DNA from: Dichotomocladium elegans | Lineage: Eukaryota > Mucoromycota > Mucoromycetes > Mucorales > Lichtheimiaceae | Length of the DNA stretch: 64,000 nt | Assembly: GCA_025716815.1 (NCBI GenBank) | Contig: JAIXMN010000029.1 | Span: 124,001-188,000 of the forward strand | Direction of reading: 5' to 3' | Shown here: positions 37,101 to 49,036 of the stretch, one piece after another | Numbering within the stretch: position 1 is the first letter of the stretch | Layout: every line of letters starts with the position of its first letter | Program-made: the position numbers and the translations under genes | Notes under the pieces: generated by a model | Database searches by the model: none | What the model saw: only the letters and a program-made list of their open reading frames with translations | Told to the model about the DNA's origin: nothing

Positions 37101-38324
37101 TTGAACGTTACGGAACTCGATATCACCAATGATCTTCTCGGGCTTAAGACCAGTCTCACTGTCGGTATCGATTTCAGGCACGCGGTCAATGGTGGCGTAA
37201 ATCTTGTAGGCAGCACCGCAGGCTGTCGAGACAGCTGACAAGTTGGGAGGCAGCTGCATGAGCTGCATTGCACCGATGATCATAGAGAAGAAGACAACCA
37301 AGACAGTCGCGCCGGTCATTTTGGACTCAGAAACAAGTTTGCCACCATACCAGAAAGCGAGACCGTAGGTAGCAAAAAGGACAAACAAGAACACACCAAA
37401 GCCAACGCCAAGCGCGAGACCACGCTTAACACCAGTCTTGCGAGCTTGAACAAGATTCTTGGCGTATAAATTGGCAAAACGCTCCTGAAGTGAGAAGGAG
37501 TAAACAGTACGGATGCCGGAGAAAACTTGCTCTGCAACGGCACCCGCATCAGCGTATGAGTTCTGGACGGCAAGAGTGAATTTGGTGATCGCATATCCAA
37601 TCGCGCCACCGACGACAGCCAAAACAGGCAAAGTAGCAAGAATGATGACAGCGAGGTTCCACCCTTTAACGAAAGCGATGACGAAACCTGTAATGAAGGC
37701 ACCAATAGATTGCAAGAAAACACCAAATTTCTCAGAAATACCGTCCTGGATCAGTTGCGTATCGGCAGCGAGACGGGTAGTGAGCGAGCCTTCTTCAGCC
37801 TTGTCGAACCAGCCAAGATCTTGTCGAAGAATGGCGTGAACGTATGCCTGACGAATTCGACGAGTTTGATTCTCGCCGGTCATGATCCAGAAGGACTGAG
37901 CAATATATGAGGCAACAAGGGTGGCGGTACCCATGTACACGAAGATCAAAATGACTTCGTGCGTGGCATCAACGACATTGCCACCAGGAGTCATAAGCAC
38001 AGCACCGATATCGGAAAGGAATTCGCCAAAGATGATGATGACTGCGGGTTGCATCGCACCAGTGCAGAGTGAGAAGAGCATAGCAATAGCAATCATCAAT
38101 TTTTCGATTCCATTGGCGAAACGGAATAACTTGTAGACGGGGACGGCCGGTTCCTTTTTCTTCTTCTCCTTCTTGTCGGTTTTCTTATCGTTTTTCTGCT
38201 GGACAGCGCTCGTTTCTTCGTGAGACGAGTTTTTTTTTGTAATAGCTGCAGAGGCCTCGGTCTGTTTCAGTTCAATTTCTTGCACAGTCGAGGACGACCG
38301 TGTCGATGAGGTTGACCTGGCCAT
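34198..38324 (-). CDS. Full-length ABCB exporter 3, 1313 aa, tandem twin of exporter 4
   Basis: Exons 38324-37079, 37025-36571, 36500-35579 and 35516-34198; phases 1, 0, 1. I start at the ATG at 38324 ([12 protein letters not shown]). An in-frame TTG two codons earlier was rejected. The N-terminal tail is highly charged ([14 protein letters not shown]). TMD1 has [22 protein letters not shown]1 has GPSGSGKST and LSGGQKQR; the linker is strongly acidic then basic ([12 protein letters not shown]); NBD2 has [17 protein letters not shown] and [11 protein letters not shown]. All ATPase motifs are intact, so it should work as a membrane exporter. It is nearly identical to exporter 4 over NBD1, the linker and NBD2, including intron 1, and differs mainly in membrane helices. 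A TATA box lies about 70 bp upstream. Confidence 0.96.
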
Positions 38325-38394
38325 GGTCAAATCTCTGTGAAGTAATGAAGTGCAAGAAAATCGATGAATAGGGCAACTACGGGGGTTATCGATC

Positions 38395-38401
38395 TTTTAT
38401 A
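38395..38401 (-). promoter_or_regulatory. TATA box of exporter 3
   Basis: Reads TATAAAA on the minus strand, 71 bp before the ATG at 38324. Confidence 0.55.
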
Positions 38402-40189
38402 CGTGCTCAACACACAAAAGCCAGCCAGCGGAACGTTTCTTTCGAAACGGGCAAAGTGGCCGAGTTCCGACCCAATCAAAATTATTCCATGCATCTCGAC
38501 CACGTTCTTCCTTGCTCCGATGTTGGTAAATTTGGCGCGATAACCATGAGAGAGGCTCCTTTCCCGGGTGCCCTCTTGGCGTTACGCAAGATCAATTTGA
38601 GTCAATTCTAATTCCGCCATCTCGCCCCGACGAGTCCGAACTTTTCCTTGACTTCGTTGATCCTCCAAGGAGATCAACGCCCTAAAGCCACTTCCAGAAA
38701 GGCTTTACAGATCCCTTCAAGCCACTACCTATAGACTGAATGGAAAATACATCAACAGATTCATAGCTTCAATTCCTCGTGCGGCAACTAAAGAATTACT
38801 CGAGCAAAAAAATTCTGTGCTGCGGAGGAACACTCAGTGGAGCGTGGTCATTTGTTCGCCACATGCCTATCAGCACACCGATCTCCCCGTTTGGGAGCAG
38901 GATGTACAAGCTAACTGGTTGTTAAACTAGTGCACGTACATAGTGGTCTTGTACCAATGCATATACTCCGTGGGTGAGAATAACTGTCAAGCTGTCAGGC
39001 CGCAAACGCGCCAAAAATGGGTAGATGTAGGAGAACGCGTTTCCATGAGTCAAAAACCTCCCCCCCACCGCCGCCCATCATTTCAGAAAACTACGGGAGA
39101 GACGGCCATTATCAGCATTCCCACGTAGACAGAACAGATAAAGCTGCCCATTGATATCATCGCGAGAAATGCACCATGAACTACTTACCCGGGAGCCGAG
39201 ATCCCCGAACCAATTAGAAAACGTTTCGTTCTGGCTATATTAATGCAAATCACTTCTTATTGGCAAGGTTCCGGCGCAGTATCCAAGTCGCTACGAGCCC
39301 AAGAGACGACTCGCAAAGCAGCAACGTACCCGCCTGATGCACTGTTTGGTGCCTGTTTAACTATTTCCGAATGTCCGCGTGACATTTTTGTAACAGGCCC
39401 ATCACCGGAAAGGGGGATTTCCTCATAGAGACTGCCGGTCGGTCCGATGAGTGGTTGTGGGGGGGAGGGCGAACCTTCGCCTTTTTTTTTTTTTTTTTGA
39501 GTTGCAGCAATGCGCGGGGATGTTCGTTCCCAACGCCGTGGCAATTTTTCCTCCCTTCTCCGCAATATGTACCTTTTTTTATTACAATGTCTCCTACGTC
39601 TGCTGCGAGAAAATGCACGCCTGCCAAGTGCTTTCAATAGCTAATCCCTTTCGGCAAGAGCAATTGAAACACTCTTGCGAGTGGCTACCTTGCAAACATC
39701 AACAAAAATTAAAGTACATCATGATCATATCAGCTGATATTCACATCGTCGTCACACGTACCAGAAAAAGAAAGCTCATCGCAAGCCCAAAATGAAACAA
39801 CGCACGGCCGCGTCATATCGTTCCCGAAAAACACACACATATTCAATTCCGGTGGATGCTCGCGTGAGTAGGATGGAATGGGGAAGCCATGGAGATACGG
39901 CCTCTATTTCGTCTATTGGAACGCGTTTGACATAGCGACAAAGCGACGGTCGCCCCCTTTTTCATTGAGGAGTAATCTGCCGATGCTTTCTCATCAAGGA
40001 ATAAAACACAAAGATCCCCTGAAGGATCAGCAACAACAACAACAATTGTGGCTAAGGTGACACAAAGTCAGTAACCCCTCACCCACCCGGACCGATATAT
40101 TCAATCCCCTTTTGTTTTTGTTTATTTTTTTGTCTGCGAGCCTTCAGGTTGGGCGATATTCAGAAAATCTGCGTGTTGACCGTAGTGTG
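38402..40189. other. Intergenic between exporters 3 and 4
   Basis: Promoter side of exporter 3 plus spacer. A T-tract of about 18 bases lies at 39482-39499. No coding exon is supported. Confidence 0.5.
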
Positions 40190-40463
40190 CTAATATGCCA
40201 TCCCCGTAACAGATTTGTTTACTTCAATAGCATCACAGAGGCACCGAATTTTAATTTATCCGTGAACCGTGCGTAGATTGTCACACAGTCGATGCATCTG
40301 CGCCGAAGAAAAACGCCTGATGTTGTCCACCATGTGCATCTAAAAAGAGAAAAATGCGAGAATATTCCTTGTCCTTACAACTTACGAACATTCGATTTAA
40401 TTTCACTTAAATAGAGCATAGCAGAACGGAATAAAGTATCTTAGGATATAATGGAGTATTAAA
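40190..40463. repeat. 3' flank of exporter 4, duplicated behind the pseudogene
   Basis: Shares recognisable blocks with 45190-45455, such as TCCGTGAACCGTGCG, GATTGTCACA, AAAACGCCTGA and TTTAGGA/TTAGGA followed by CATA/TATA. It shows that the duplicated unit includes about 250 bp beyond the stop codon. Confidence 0.65.
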
Positions 40464-43400
40464 TTAATGGGCATTAAGTGACTGCTGGCGAACAAGAGAA
40501 GCATATTCGCCATCAAGCTCGAGCAACTCCCAATGGGTGCCTTGCTCAACTACGCGACCTCCCCTGACAACGCAAATGAAATCGGCATCCTGGATGGTCG
40601 ACAGGCGGTGAGCAATCGTGATCGTAGTACGGCCGCCCTCGCTGATAATATTGTCGATGGCAATCTGCACCAGCTTCTCCGATTCTGAATCAAGAGCTGA
40701 CGTGGCTTCATCGAGCAGCAACACTTTGGGTTTGCGGATCAGCGCACGCGCAATAGCAATGCGCTGCTTCTGGCCACCAGAGAGCTGCGAGCCCTTGTCA
40801 CCGACTCGCGTGTTGTAACCCTCGGGTAACTCCGTAATGAACTTGTGAATATTGGCCGCCTTGCATGCTTCCTCAACCTGCTCCTGGGTAACCTGGTTAA
40901 TGTCATCAACACCAAAACGGATATTCTCTCCGATCGTCATGTCGAACAAGACAGGTTCCTGGCCAACAAGCGCCATGTGGCTGCGAAGATTGCCAAGGCT
41001 GTAGTTCTTGATGTTATGGTCGTCAAGTCGAACGGTGCCCTCAATGGGGTCGTACCAACGCTGAAGCATGCCGATCGTCGTCGACTTGCCGCAACCAGAA
41101 GGACCAACCAATGCAATTGTCTGGCCAGCCTTACCCTCTAGATTGAATTCACCGTCGAAAATGGGAATATCGGGACGAGCGGGATACCGGAAGGTGATGT
41201 CCTTGAAATCGATGTCACCACGGACAGCCGATCGCTCGAGCTCGATGCCTTCAAGGTCAGGATCAATGGACGGCTGGCGTGTAAGGACCTCGAAAGCAGC
41301 AATGGCGGAGTTCTTGGCCTTGGCATAGGTTGAAGTAAACACAGAGGCGCGACCAACACCTTGGGCAGTGTTAAGGATAGCCAACATACAAATCATCATC
41401 TGCTCAAAGTTAATCTTTCCGTCCTGGATGAGGCGGACGCCAGCGTAGAAGGAGACAGCATTCGTATACATCATCATGCCTTGTTGGAAGGCATAGCCGA
41501 TGGAAGACATGTAAGCCTTCTTCATGGCAAGCTTGTGTGGGTGTTCGAGCGCACGGTCGAATTTGATCTCAAAATGGGATTGCTTGTTCAGGGCAGCGAC
41601 TGTGCGGATTTCCTTAATGGCCTCACCAGCCACCTCGCCGCTCTGTTCGTTAGCCTTGGCAGTCTCGTCCTCGAACCCGCCGTGGATGGCAGATTCGTAA
41701 TAAGTAGCGGCGCCAATAAACGGTGAAATGCACAAGATGATGAGGGTCAGAGTCCAGCTGTACACAAACGAAATGACAAGGCCTATGTATGGGTAAGTAA
41801 AAGGCATTGGCGAGATGGAGCCAATCTCAAAGAAACCTACCAGTAATACATATAGATGCGATCTGAGCGATATCACCCCAGACCTTGGTGGCCAATTCGT
41901 TGACATTCTTGGAATCAATAGCGAGTTTGGAAGTTAAGGCACCCATGCTGTGCTCATCATCATCGAAATAGCCGATTTCTTGTTTCATGTATGCGCGAAA
42001 AATGGCAGCACGAAGACGCTCAGTGTAGCGCTCTCCGGCAATTTCAAAGGACGAGATCTGGCCACCATAACCAACGAGAGAGGCAAGACCAAAGATGACA
42101 AAAATAAAGGCATAGAGATTGGCACCCTGAAGGGGACCGGGGGCGATTTGCTCGGCTGGGTCCAGAATCATAATCGTGATGATTTTGGAAAGGACCAATG
42201 CGAAGCAAGGGAAGATGACACCAGCAATAGCAGCACATACAATGCCAGAACCCAAAAGGGGCCATTCCGGTCGCATCTGCTCGAGAATTTTGCCGATAGG
42301 TGCCTTCTGCTTCATGCGAAGCTTGCGGGCTTCCTTCTCCTTGCGAAGCTTTAGCTCAAACGCATCAATGGACGAGACGGTGCTCATGCGGACCAGGTGA
42401 TCAGACCGGGTGTCTCTCTCCAACTCGGCGAGTTCTTCAATCCGGTTCTGCTGTTTCTTGAGCTCCTCGGTTTCCTTGCGCATCATCTCTTCTTCATCAA
42501 ACTCGTCTTCCTCCGAAGCGCCAACTTGCTTAGTCGCAATCTGCTGCTTCTTTACAAGCTCGGAGTACACGCCACCGAGCGCCAACAGCTCATCATGAGT
42601 ACCTTGCTCGACGAGATCACCCTTATCCATGACAACAATCAAATCAGCGTTGCGGATGGTCGAGAGACGATGAGCAATGACGATGGTGGTACGATCAGCC
42701 GCGGCAGCATCAAGTGCACGTTGCACAAGACGCTCCGATTGAGTGTCCAACGCAGAAGTGGCCTGCAGCAAGAAAGTATTCATTATTAGTATGGGTTCGT
42801 ATTTACAGCCTCAATGGACATTTTTGCTTACCTCATCCAAAAGAAGAATTGTAGGGTTCTTGAGAATGGCACGTGCAATAGCGATGCGCTGCTTCTGACC
42901 ACCAGAAAGCATACCACCGTGTTCACCAACAAGAGTGTCGTACGCGTCAGGGAGTTGGGAGATAAAAGTGTGGCAGTTGGCCTTCTTGCATGCCTCGATG
43001 ATCTCTTCGCGCGAGGCCTCGTAATCGATGCCCATCAGCAAATTCTGGCGAATCGTCATGTTGAACAAAACAGGTTCCTGGCTGACAACGCCGATCTTGG
43101 AGCGGAGCCACTTGACATTGAGATCCTTGACATTGTTGCCGTCAATTAAGACTTCACCGGCCAACGGGTCGTAGAAGCGCTGGATAAGCTGGACACTAGT
43201 GGACTTGCCAGAGCCGGAGGGACCAACAAAGGCGACGGTCATACCGGGCTTAACCTTCAAGGTGAGATCCTTGAGAATAGGGACATCTACAAGAAATCAT
43301 GAGAATCTATGATGGAGAGAGCAAGTAGAAACGACTTACCAGGACGAGTGGGATATTTGAATTGAACGTTACGGAACTCGATATCACCAATGATCTTCTC

Positions 43401-44564
43401 GGGCTTAAGACCAGTCTCACTGTCGGTATCGATTTCAGGGACGCGGTCAATGGTGGCGTAAATCTTGTAGGCAGCACCGCAGGCTGTCGAGACAGCTGAC
43501 AAGTTGGGAGGCAGCTGAATGAGCTGCATTGCACCGTTAAGCATAGCGAAGAAGACGACCATGACAGCAGCACCAGTCATTTTGGACACAGAAACAAGCT
43601 TGCCACCATACCAGAAAGCGAGACCGTAGATAGCAAAAATGGCAAAGAAGAAAATACCAAAGCCAACGCCAAGCGCGAGACCACGCTTAACACCAGTCTT
43701 GCGAGCTTGAACAAGATTCTTGGCGTATAAATTGGCAAAACGCTCCTGAAGTGAGAAGGAGTAAACAGTACGGATGCCGGAGAAAACTTGCTCTGCAACA
43801 GCACCCGCATCAGCGTATGAGTTCTGGACGGCAAGAGTGAATTTGGTGGTCATGTATCCAGTTGCGCCACTGACGAGAAACAATATAGGTAGAGTAGCAA
43901 AAACGATGATAGCGAGGTTCCACCCTTTAACGAAAGCGATGACGAAACCTGTAATGAAGGCACCAATAGATTGCAAGAAAACACCAAATTTCTCAGAAAT
44001 ACCGTCCTGGATCAGTTGCGTATCGGCAGCGAGACGGGTAGTGAGCGAGCCTTCTTCAGCCTTGTCGAACCAGCCAAGATCTTGTCGAAGAATGGCGTGA
44101 ACGTATATTTGACGGATCCGACGAGTTTGATTCTCGCCGGTTATGATCCAGAAGCATTGAGCAATATAGGCGGCAACAAGGGTGGCAGTACCCATGTACA
44201 CGAAGATCAAAATGACTTCGTGCGTGGCATCAACGATATTGCCACCAGGCGTCATAAGCACCTCACCGATATCGGAAAATATTTCACCCAGGATGATAAT
44301 AGCCGCGGGTTGCATTGCACCCGTGCAGAGCGAAAGGGCCATGGCAATAGCAATCATCAATTTTTCTAGTTTACTGGCGAAACGAAATAGCTTGTAGACG
44401 GGGATGGCCGATTCCTTTTTCTTCTTCTCCTTCTTCTGCTGGGCTAATCTCGTTCCTTCGTGACAAGAATTTTTTTCTGGAATAGCTGCAGAGGTTCCGG
44501 ACTGCTTCGATTCAATTTCTTCCACAATCGAGGGCGAACGCGTCGATGAGATTGAATCTGCCAT
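40464..44564 (-). CDS. Full-length ABCB exporter 4, 1306 aa, tandem twin of exporter 3
   Basis: Exons 44564-43340, 43286-42832, 42762-41841 and 41782-40464; phases 1, 0, 1. The true start is the ATG at 44564 ([12 protein letters not shown]); the open frame continues upstream to a TTG only. All motifs are intact: GPSGSGKST and LSGGQKQR in NBD1, [17 protein letters not shown] and [12 protein letters not shown] in NBD2. Compared with exporter 3, helices and their edges differ (for example [19 protein letters not shown] against [19 protein letters not shown] by position, and [19 protein letters not shown] against [19 protein letters not shown]), while ATPase domains differ by only a handful of residues. 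This suggests the same machine with altered substrate pocket. A TATA box and a 15-bp minisatellite precede the gene. Confidence 0.96.
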
Positions 44565-44636
44565 AGTGAAATATCGCTGAAGCAATACAGTTCAAAAGAA
44601 TCGGTTAAACAGGGAAACTACCGGAATTTATTATCG

Positions 44637-44642
44637 TTTATA
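44637..44642 (-). promoter_or_regulatory. TATA box of exporter 4
   Basis: Reads TATAAA on the minus strand, 73 bp before the ATG at 44564. The spacing equals that in the twin gene (71 bp). Confidence 0.5.
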
Positions 44643-44775
44643 CGTCTTCTATAGTTTCGAGCACTGATCCAGCCGACGTTATTCCATGATTATTTTGACA
44701 CGTTCCGGGTGGGAAGAGACTCCTTAGCTGGGATGTAATAACCTGTGGTTTTAACCTTTGAACCCCGATGAACTC

Positions 44776-44835
44776 CCGCAGCAAATCGAACCGCAGCAAG
44801 TCGAACCGCAGCAAGTCGAACCGCAGCAAATCGAC
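44776..44835. repeat. 15-bp minisatellite, four units
   Basis: Four near-perfect tandem copies of a 15-bp unit, CGCAGCAAGTCGAAC (G/A variation at one site), about 210 bp upstream of exporter 4. In one frame it would read repeated EPQQV, but no gene is supported there. Confidence 0.85.
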
Positions 44836-45189
44836 TGCAGTAGCAGCAGCAGCCTTACAATTGCATCCATTCATTGTGTCGTGCCAACTAACTTCTCAGT
44901 GCGCATCAATGTCTGTTTATCTTCAACGATATTTGCAAATATTTGGTTTTATCGAGGAATATGAAAATAACTTAGCGGTGGGGAAGACTTACGAAATTGC
45001 GTGATATCATCATACGAGAGCATTTGACTTTCTGAAGGTGACTTTGCAGGTATAGACGAACAGTTTTTGTTGACTGATTTTCAGCCTGTAATGTCTTATC
45101 GAAATCTGTAATTGATTTTTGAATGACTTGATAAACCTCTTTTCTGTTTAGGGGTGTTTCATTTAGAGTAGTGCGGAGCTTTCGATATT

Positions 45190-45455
45190 GCCGTAACGGG
45201 TATGTTTTGCTTCAATGTCACTAGAGGTGCCATCGTTTTCAAGTTGTCCGTGAACCGTGCGAGGATTGTCACAGAAACAATACATCTGTTTCAAGAAAAC
45301 GCCTGACGTTTTCCTTGAGAAGAGGAAATACGATAATATCCTTGCAATTGCAATTTATGGACAAACGGTTTGATTTAAAAAGAGTATAGCAAAACCGTAT
45401 TAAGTAGGTGGATGGTGAAACTTTAGGACATAACGACTATAATAAGAACCCTAAT
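45190..45455. repeat. Duplicated 3' flank behind the ABCB pseudogene
   Basis: Diverged copy of 40190-40463 in the same orientation and at the same distance from the gene end. Its divergence is visibly greater than that between exporters 3 and 4. Confidence 0.6.
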
Positions 45456-47297
45456 TTGATTGGAGTGATTGCTGGTAATGAGTGCTGCATATTCGTTATT
45501 TAGCTTAAGCAATCCCCAATGGGTGCCTTGCTCAGCTACGCGACCTCCCTTGACAACGCAAGAGATCAGCATTTTGGATGGTCGACAGGCAGTGAGCAAT
45601 CATGATTTGTAGTAATGGCCACCTTCGCAGAGAATATTATCAATGGCGATCTGCACCAGCTTTTCTGACTCTGAATCAAGAGCTGATGTGGCTTCATCGA
45701 GCAGCAAAACTTTGGGTTTGTGGATCAGCGCACGTGCAACAGCAATGCGCTGCTTCTGACTACCAAAGCATAACACTGCATTCATGAAAAGAATCCCAAA
45801 CGCATCAGGAAGTTGAGAGATGAAAGTGTGACAGTTGGTCTTCTTCCACGTTTTGATGATCTCTTCGCGCGAGGCCTCGTAATCGCATACCCGTGGGTAC
45901 ACTCTGACGGATCGTCATGTTGAATAAACTAGATCCTAATAGACTTGCCAGATCCGGATGGTCCAATGAAATCGACATTTATGTCGGGTTTAAGTGTCAG
46001 AATGAATGCTTCATGATAGTTATGTCTATTGAGAAGACATGTTTGGAATGAAGCTTTTCTAGTATTTAGGTACTAAATCAGGGCGTGTGAGATAACTGAA
46101 CCTGGAATTGCGAAAAACTCGATCTCGCCATCGGTTTTCTCGGACTTCAAACCACCTTCAGATTCGGGATTAATGTCTGAGGCACGGTCGATCGTCGGAC
46201 AGACCTTGTAAGTAGCACCACACTCAATTGAGATAATCGAGACGTTGATGGGAGACTCCAGGAGTGATATGGCGTCAGTAATCACAACGAAGAAGACTAC
46301 TGCAACGATAGAAGCCAGCTATCAACTGATCGGATACAATCCCCAAGCGTACCAGAAGGGAAGGCTGTATGTAGATAAGATGGCAAACAGAAAGAAGCCA
46401 AATCCAACCCCAAGGCTCAAGCCACGTTTGACTCCGGTTTCCTGGGTTTTCGCTAAGTTGGCAGTACATAATGCTGCAAATCCGTCGTGGGTAAACCGTA
46501 CGAATTTCAGCGAAGACCTGCTCCACGACTGCATCAGCTTCAGCGTACGAGTCTTGAGCGTCGCGCGAAAGGACCTCACGATGATAAAGCCTGTAATAAA
46601 TGCAGCCAAGGGAAGTGAGCAGTAGACCGGACTTTTCAGAAATGCGGTTCTAGATGATCTAAATATCGGCGGCGAGACAGGTTTGTAAGAGAACCCTACT
46701 CAGAGCTCTCGAACCAGCCAACGCCCTGTCGAAAGATGAAGCGGACATGGATCTGACGGGTTCGGCGGTTTGGTTGTCAGCGGACATGATGCAGAATGCC
46801 TGGGCATTATATACTCCAACAAGGGTCACTGTGCCGAAATAGAGAGACACGAGGATGCGATCATATGTAGTGTAGACAAATCTGGTTTCTGGAATTACCA
46901 TGACTTATGATCAGAAACCCAAGGATTTCGCTGAAAGTGATAATGATTGAGAGCTGTAGCCGACTGATGCCTAGAGATGAATGGCGGGAATGATAACCAT
47001 GAAGAGATCGGGTGTACTGAAAAAACAATAGAGCTTCTAGATTGGGACCATAAGGTCCTGCTTTTTCTTGTTCTTCTTGTCCTTCTAATCATCCTCTACA
47101 CTGATGATACTACTCCTCTCCTTGGTTGCTCTCAGATCGATAGTACTGTTTGGATTGATTTGCTGATTCCGATTCCTCTTGCGTCTGAGACGATACTCCT
47201 CGAGATGTGCAAACAAGTTATCCGATTCATCGTGGGAAACATCTTTAGCATAAGGGTATGATGCGCTCCCTCGTCTGATCCTGCTGCCATTGTTCAC
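45456..47297 (-). pseudogene. Fifth ABCB copy: truncated, frameshifted, NBD1-NBD2 fused
   Basis: Degraded relative of exporters 3/4. Going along the minus strand: a possible N-terminus at 47297-47085; TMD1 pieces at 46901-46659 (LVGVYNAQAFCIMSADNQT) and 46609-46322 (KTQETGVKRGLSLGVGFGFF); the pre-NBD1 stretch 46285-46073 (ATYKVCPTIDRASDI); a Walker A relic at about 45930-45990 (GPSGSGKS without the rest); then 45902-45600. That last piece begins as NBD1 ([21 protein letters not shown]), loses LSGGQ (reads [10 protein letters not shown]) and continues as NBD2 ([16 protein letters not shown]) with no intron. TMD2 and most of NBD2 are therefore deleted. Stops and frameshifts separate the pieces. 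No functional exporter can be made from it. Confidence 0.9.
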
Positions 47298-49036
47298 AAA
47301 ACATGTGTTTCATCCAGGATTGCTGCGAGATTTTTTTACCTGTTGATACGACAATTTGTATAATTTTATGTGACGTTCCTTTTGTATTTTGGAAGATAAA
47401 GTAGTTAGAGATCATATTAAGACGGGGAAAGGTTATTGACATGGGATGTATTTCTGACATGTCAGGATTGTCATTGGTTGGATCCAACCCATACAGTTTT
47501 CGAAAACAAAAGAATATCATTCTTTCTGCAGCAGTGACAGACATGACAGCCAAAACGGTGGTGCAATAATACACATGAGGAATTGTGTCTCTATTCAAAT
47601 AAATATTACATGCATTCCTCTGTGCAGCTTAATAGTGACATGTCCCACATAATTAGAAGCCATACTTGGTCTTTTTTTTTGCAGTTCTAGAAACAGAGTC
47701 CCCTTTTGCTACGATACGATTTCAACCACTTCCATTGGAGAGAGCCAGGTTTGTGGAATAATGTTACAACTGGTCGTTCAGCTGAGTAGCAGTCACTTAA
47801 GAAGGTAGATAGAGCATGCTGATAGACGAAAAGATAATATAACGAATGGTGGCAAGAGGTTGTTTATGTTCTAATGAATAGATTTCGGTGATTATCAGTA
47901 ATAGCTTTCATAAAGTCGCCGGCCAACATGCAGCACGCACTTAAAAGCTTCCTGGAAGATCGAAATCCGTGAGGAGGATTATTTATTCAACAGCGTCCTG
48001 TTCGACTATATCGATACGCTAACACAGAAACCCAGTCAAGTACGTACATGTTGAGTTCGGTAAGCCGAGATATGTAGATAGACATTACTTTATGTTGATC
48101 GCTTCGGATGACTATATATCGACAATGACCTATATCCTTCCACTAGATGTGCGGCTGTTTTATCTTATCCTGCACAATAGCAATGCTCTGCCATCGTCAT
48201 TGATAAAGTTCAGAAGGAAATGAGAAACTGCTCCTAAGTAATGAAAGACTCTCATCTGCGTTTAATGCTATTTCGTAACAATCTTTGAATGACTGAGACT
48301 GGGTGCTTTGTCCCTGTGCAACAGCTATTGTCAAACATTCAATATTGGGGGAGACTCTTGGTACTCTGGTTGGGTGGTTAGCGGGTGGCACGGTACGTAC
48401 CTGGGCGCTTTTCTCATATTCGCACTAGAAGGGGTTATCTGTGCTGGTACTGTCGTGCAAAAGTTCAGGCACCATAGCTGCAATACATGAACCTGCATAT
48501 GGTAAAGGAAATTAACACTTGAGGCAATATATAGACAAAGGTAAGCTAATCAATTTGGAGTCCAGCGTCGGTAAGGATTCTATTTGCTAATATACATAAC
48601 TCTTACTACCTGATAGATTAGGACCACCAATTTCTGTGAAGTTTATGCATTAATGGTCATGGAGATAGACTCCTGTTGGCAAAGAGAGGAGCAAATGGTA
48701 GAACTTTGAGCCCTGGAGACCAACGCTTCGTGTCGTATGTCACACAATGGCAGTGAGTATATGGCTACCGTTTAAGTCACGCAAGTCTTGGATGCAAAAA
48801 CATGCATCAGGTGTTTTCCACAGTTGCAATAGGTTGAGGACCCGCTGCCTTGCTCAGTGATCAACAGAGAAGGAGAAAGGGAGAAGATGGAAGATCTGAG
48901 TTGCACAGTTCAAATTTGACTAGGTCACAGGTCGCTGGCGGACCGAGAATACGTTCTGCAAGAGAAAAGGTCGGCTTGATTTGCTAGCTTACTTTGTCTT
49001 CCTGATTTTTTATTACTTTACTTTACTTCACCTGAA
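47298..49036. other. Intergenic, no gene supported
   Basis: Upstream of the pseudogene and of RAB11. Two open stretches look faintly coding (47,400-47,598 minus; 47,930-48,045 plus, containing DYLFNSVLFDYID) but lack starts and introns. They may be relics. Confidence 0.45.

Noticed and set aside
39257..39637. 126-codon minus-strand open frame with Lys-rich run
   Set aside because: The lysines come from the T-tract at 39482-39499; no other coding evidence.
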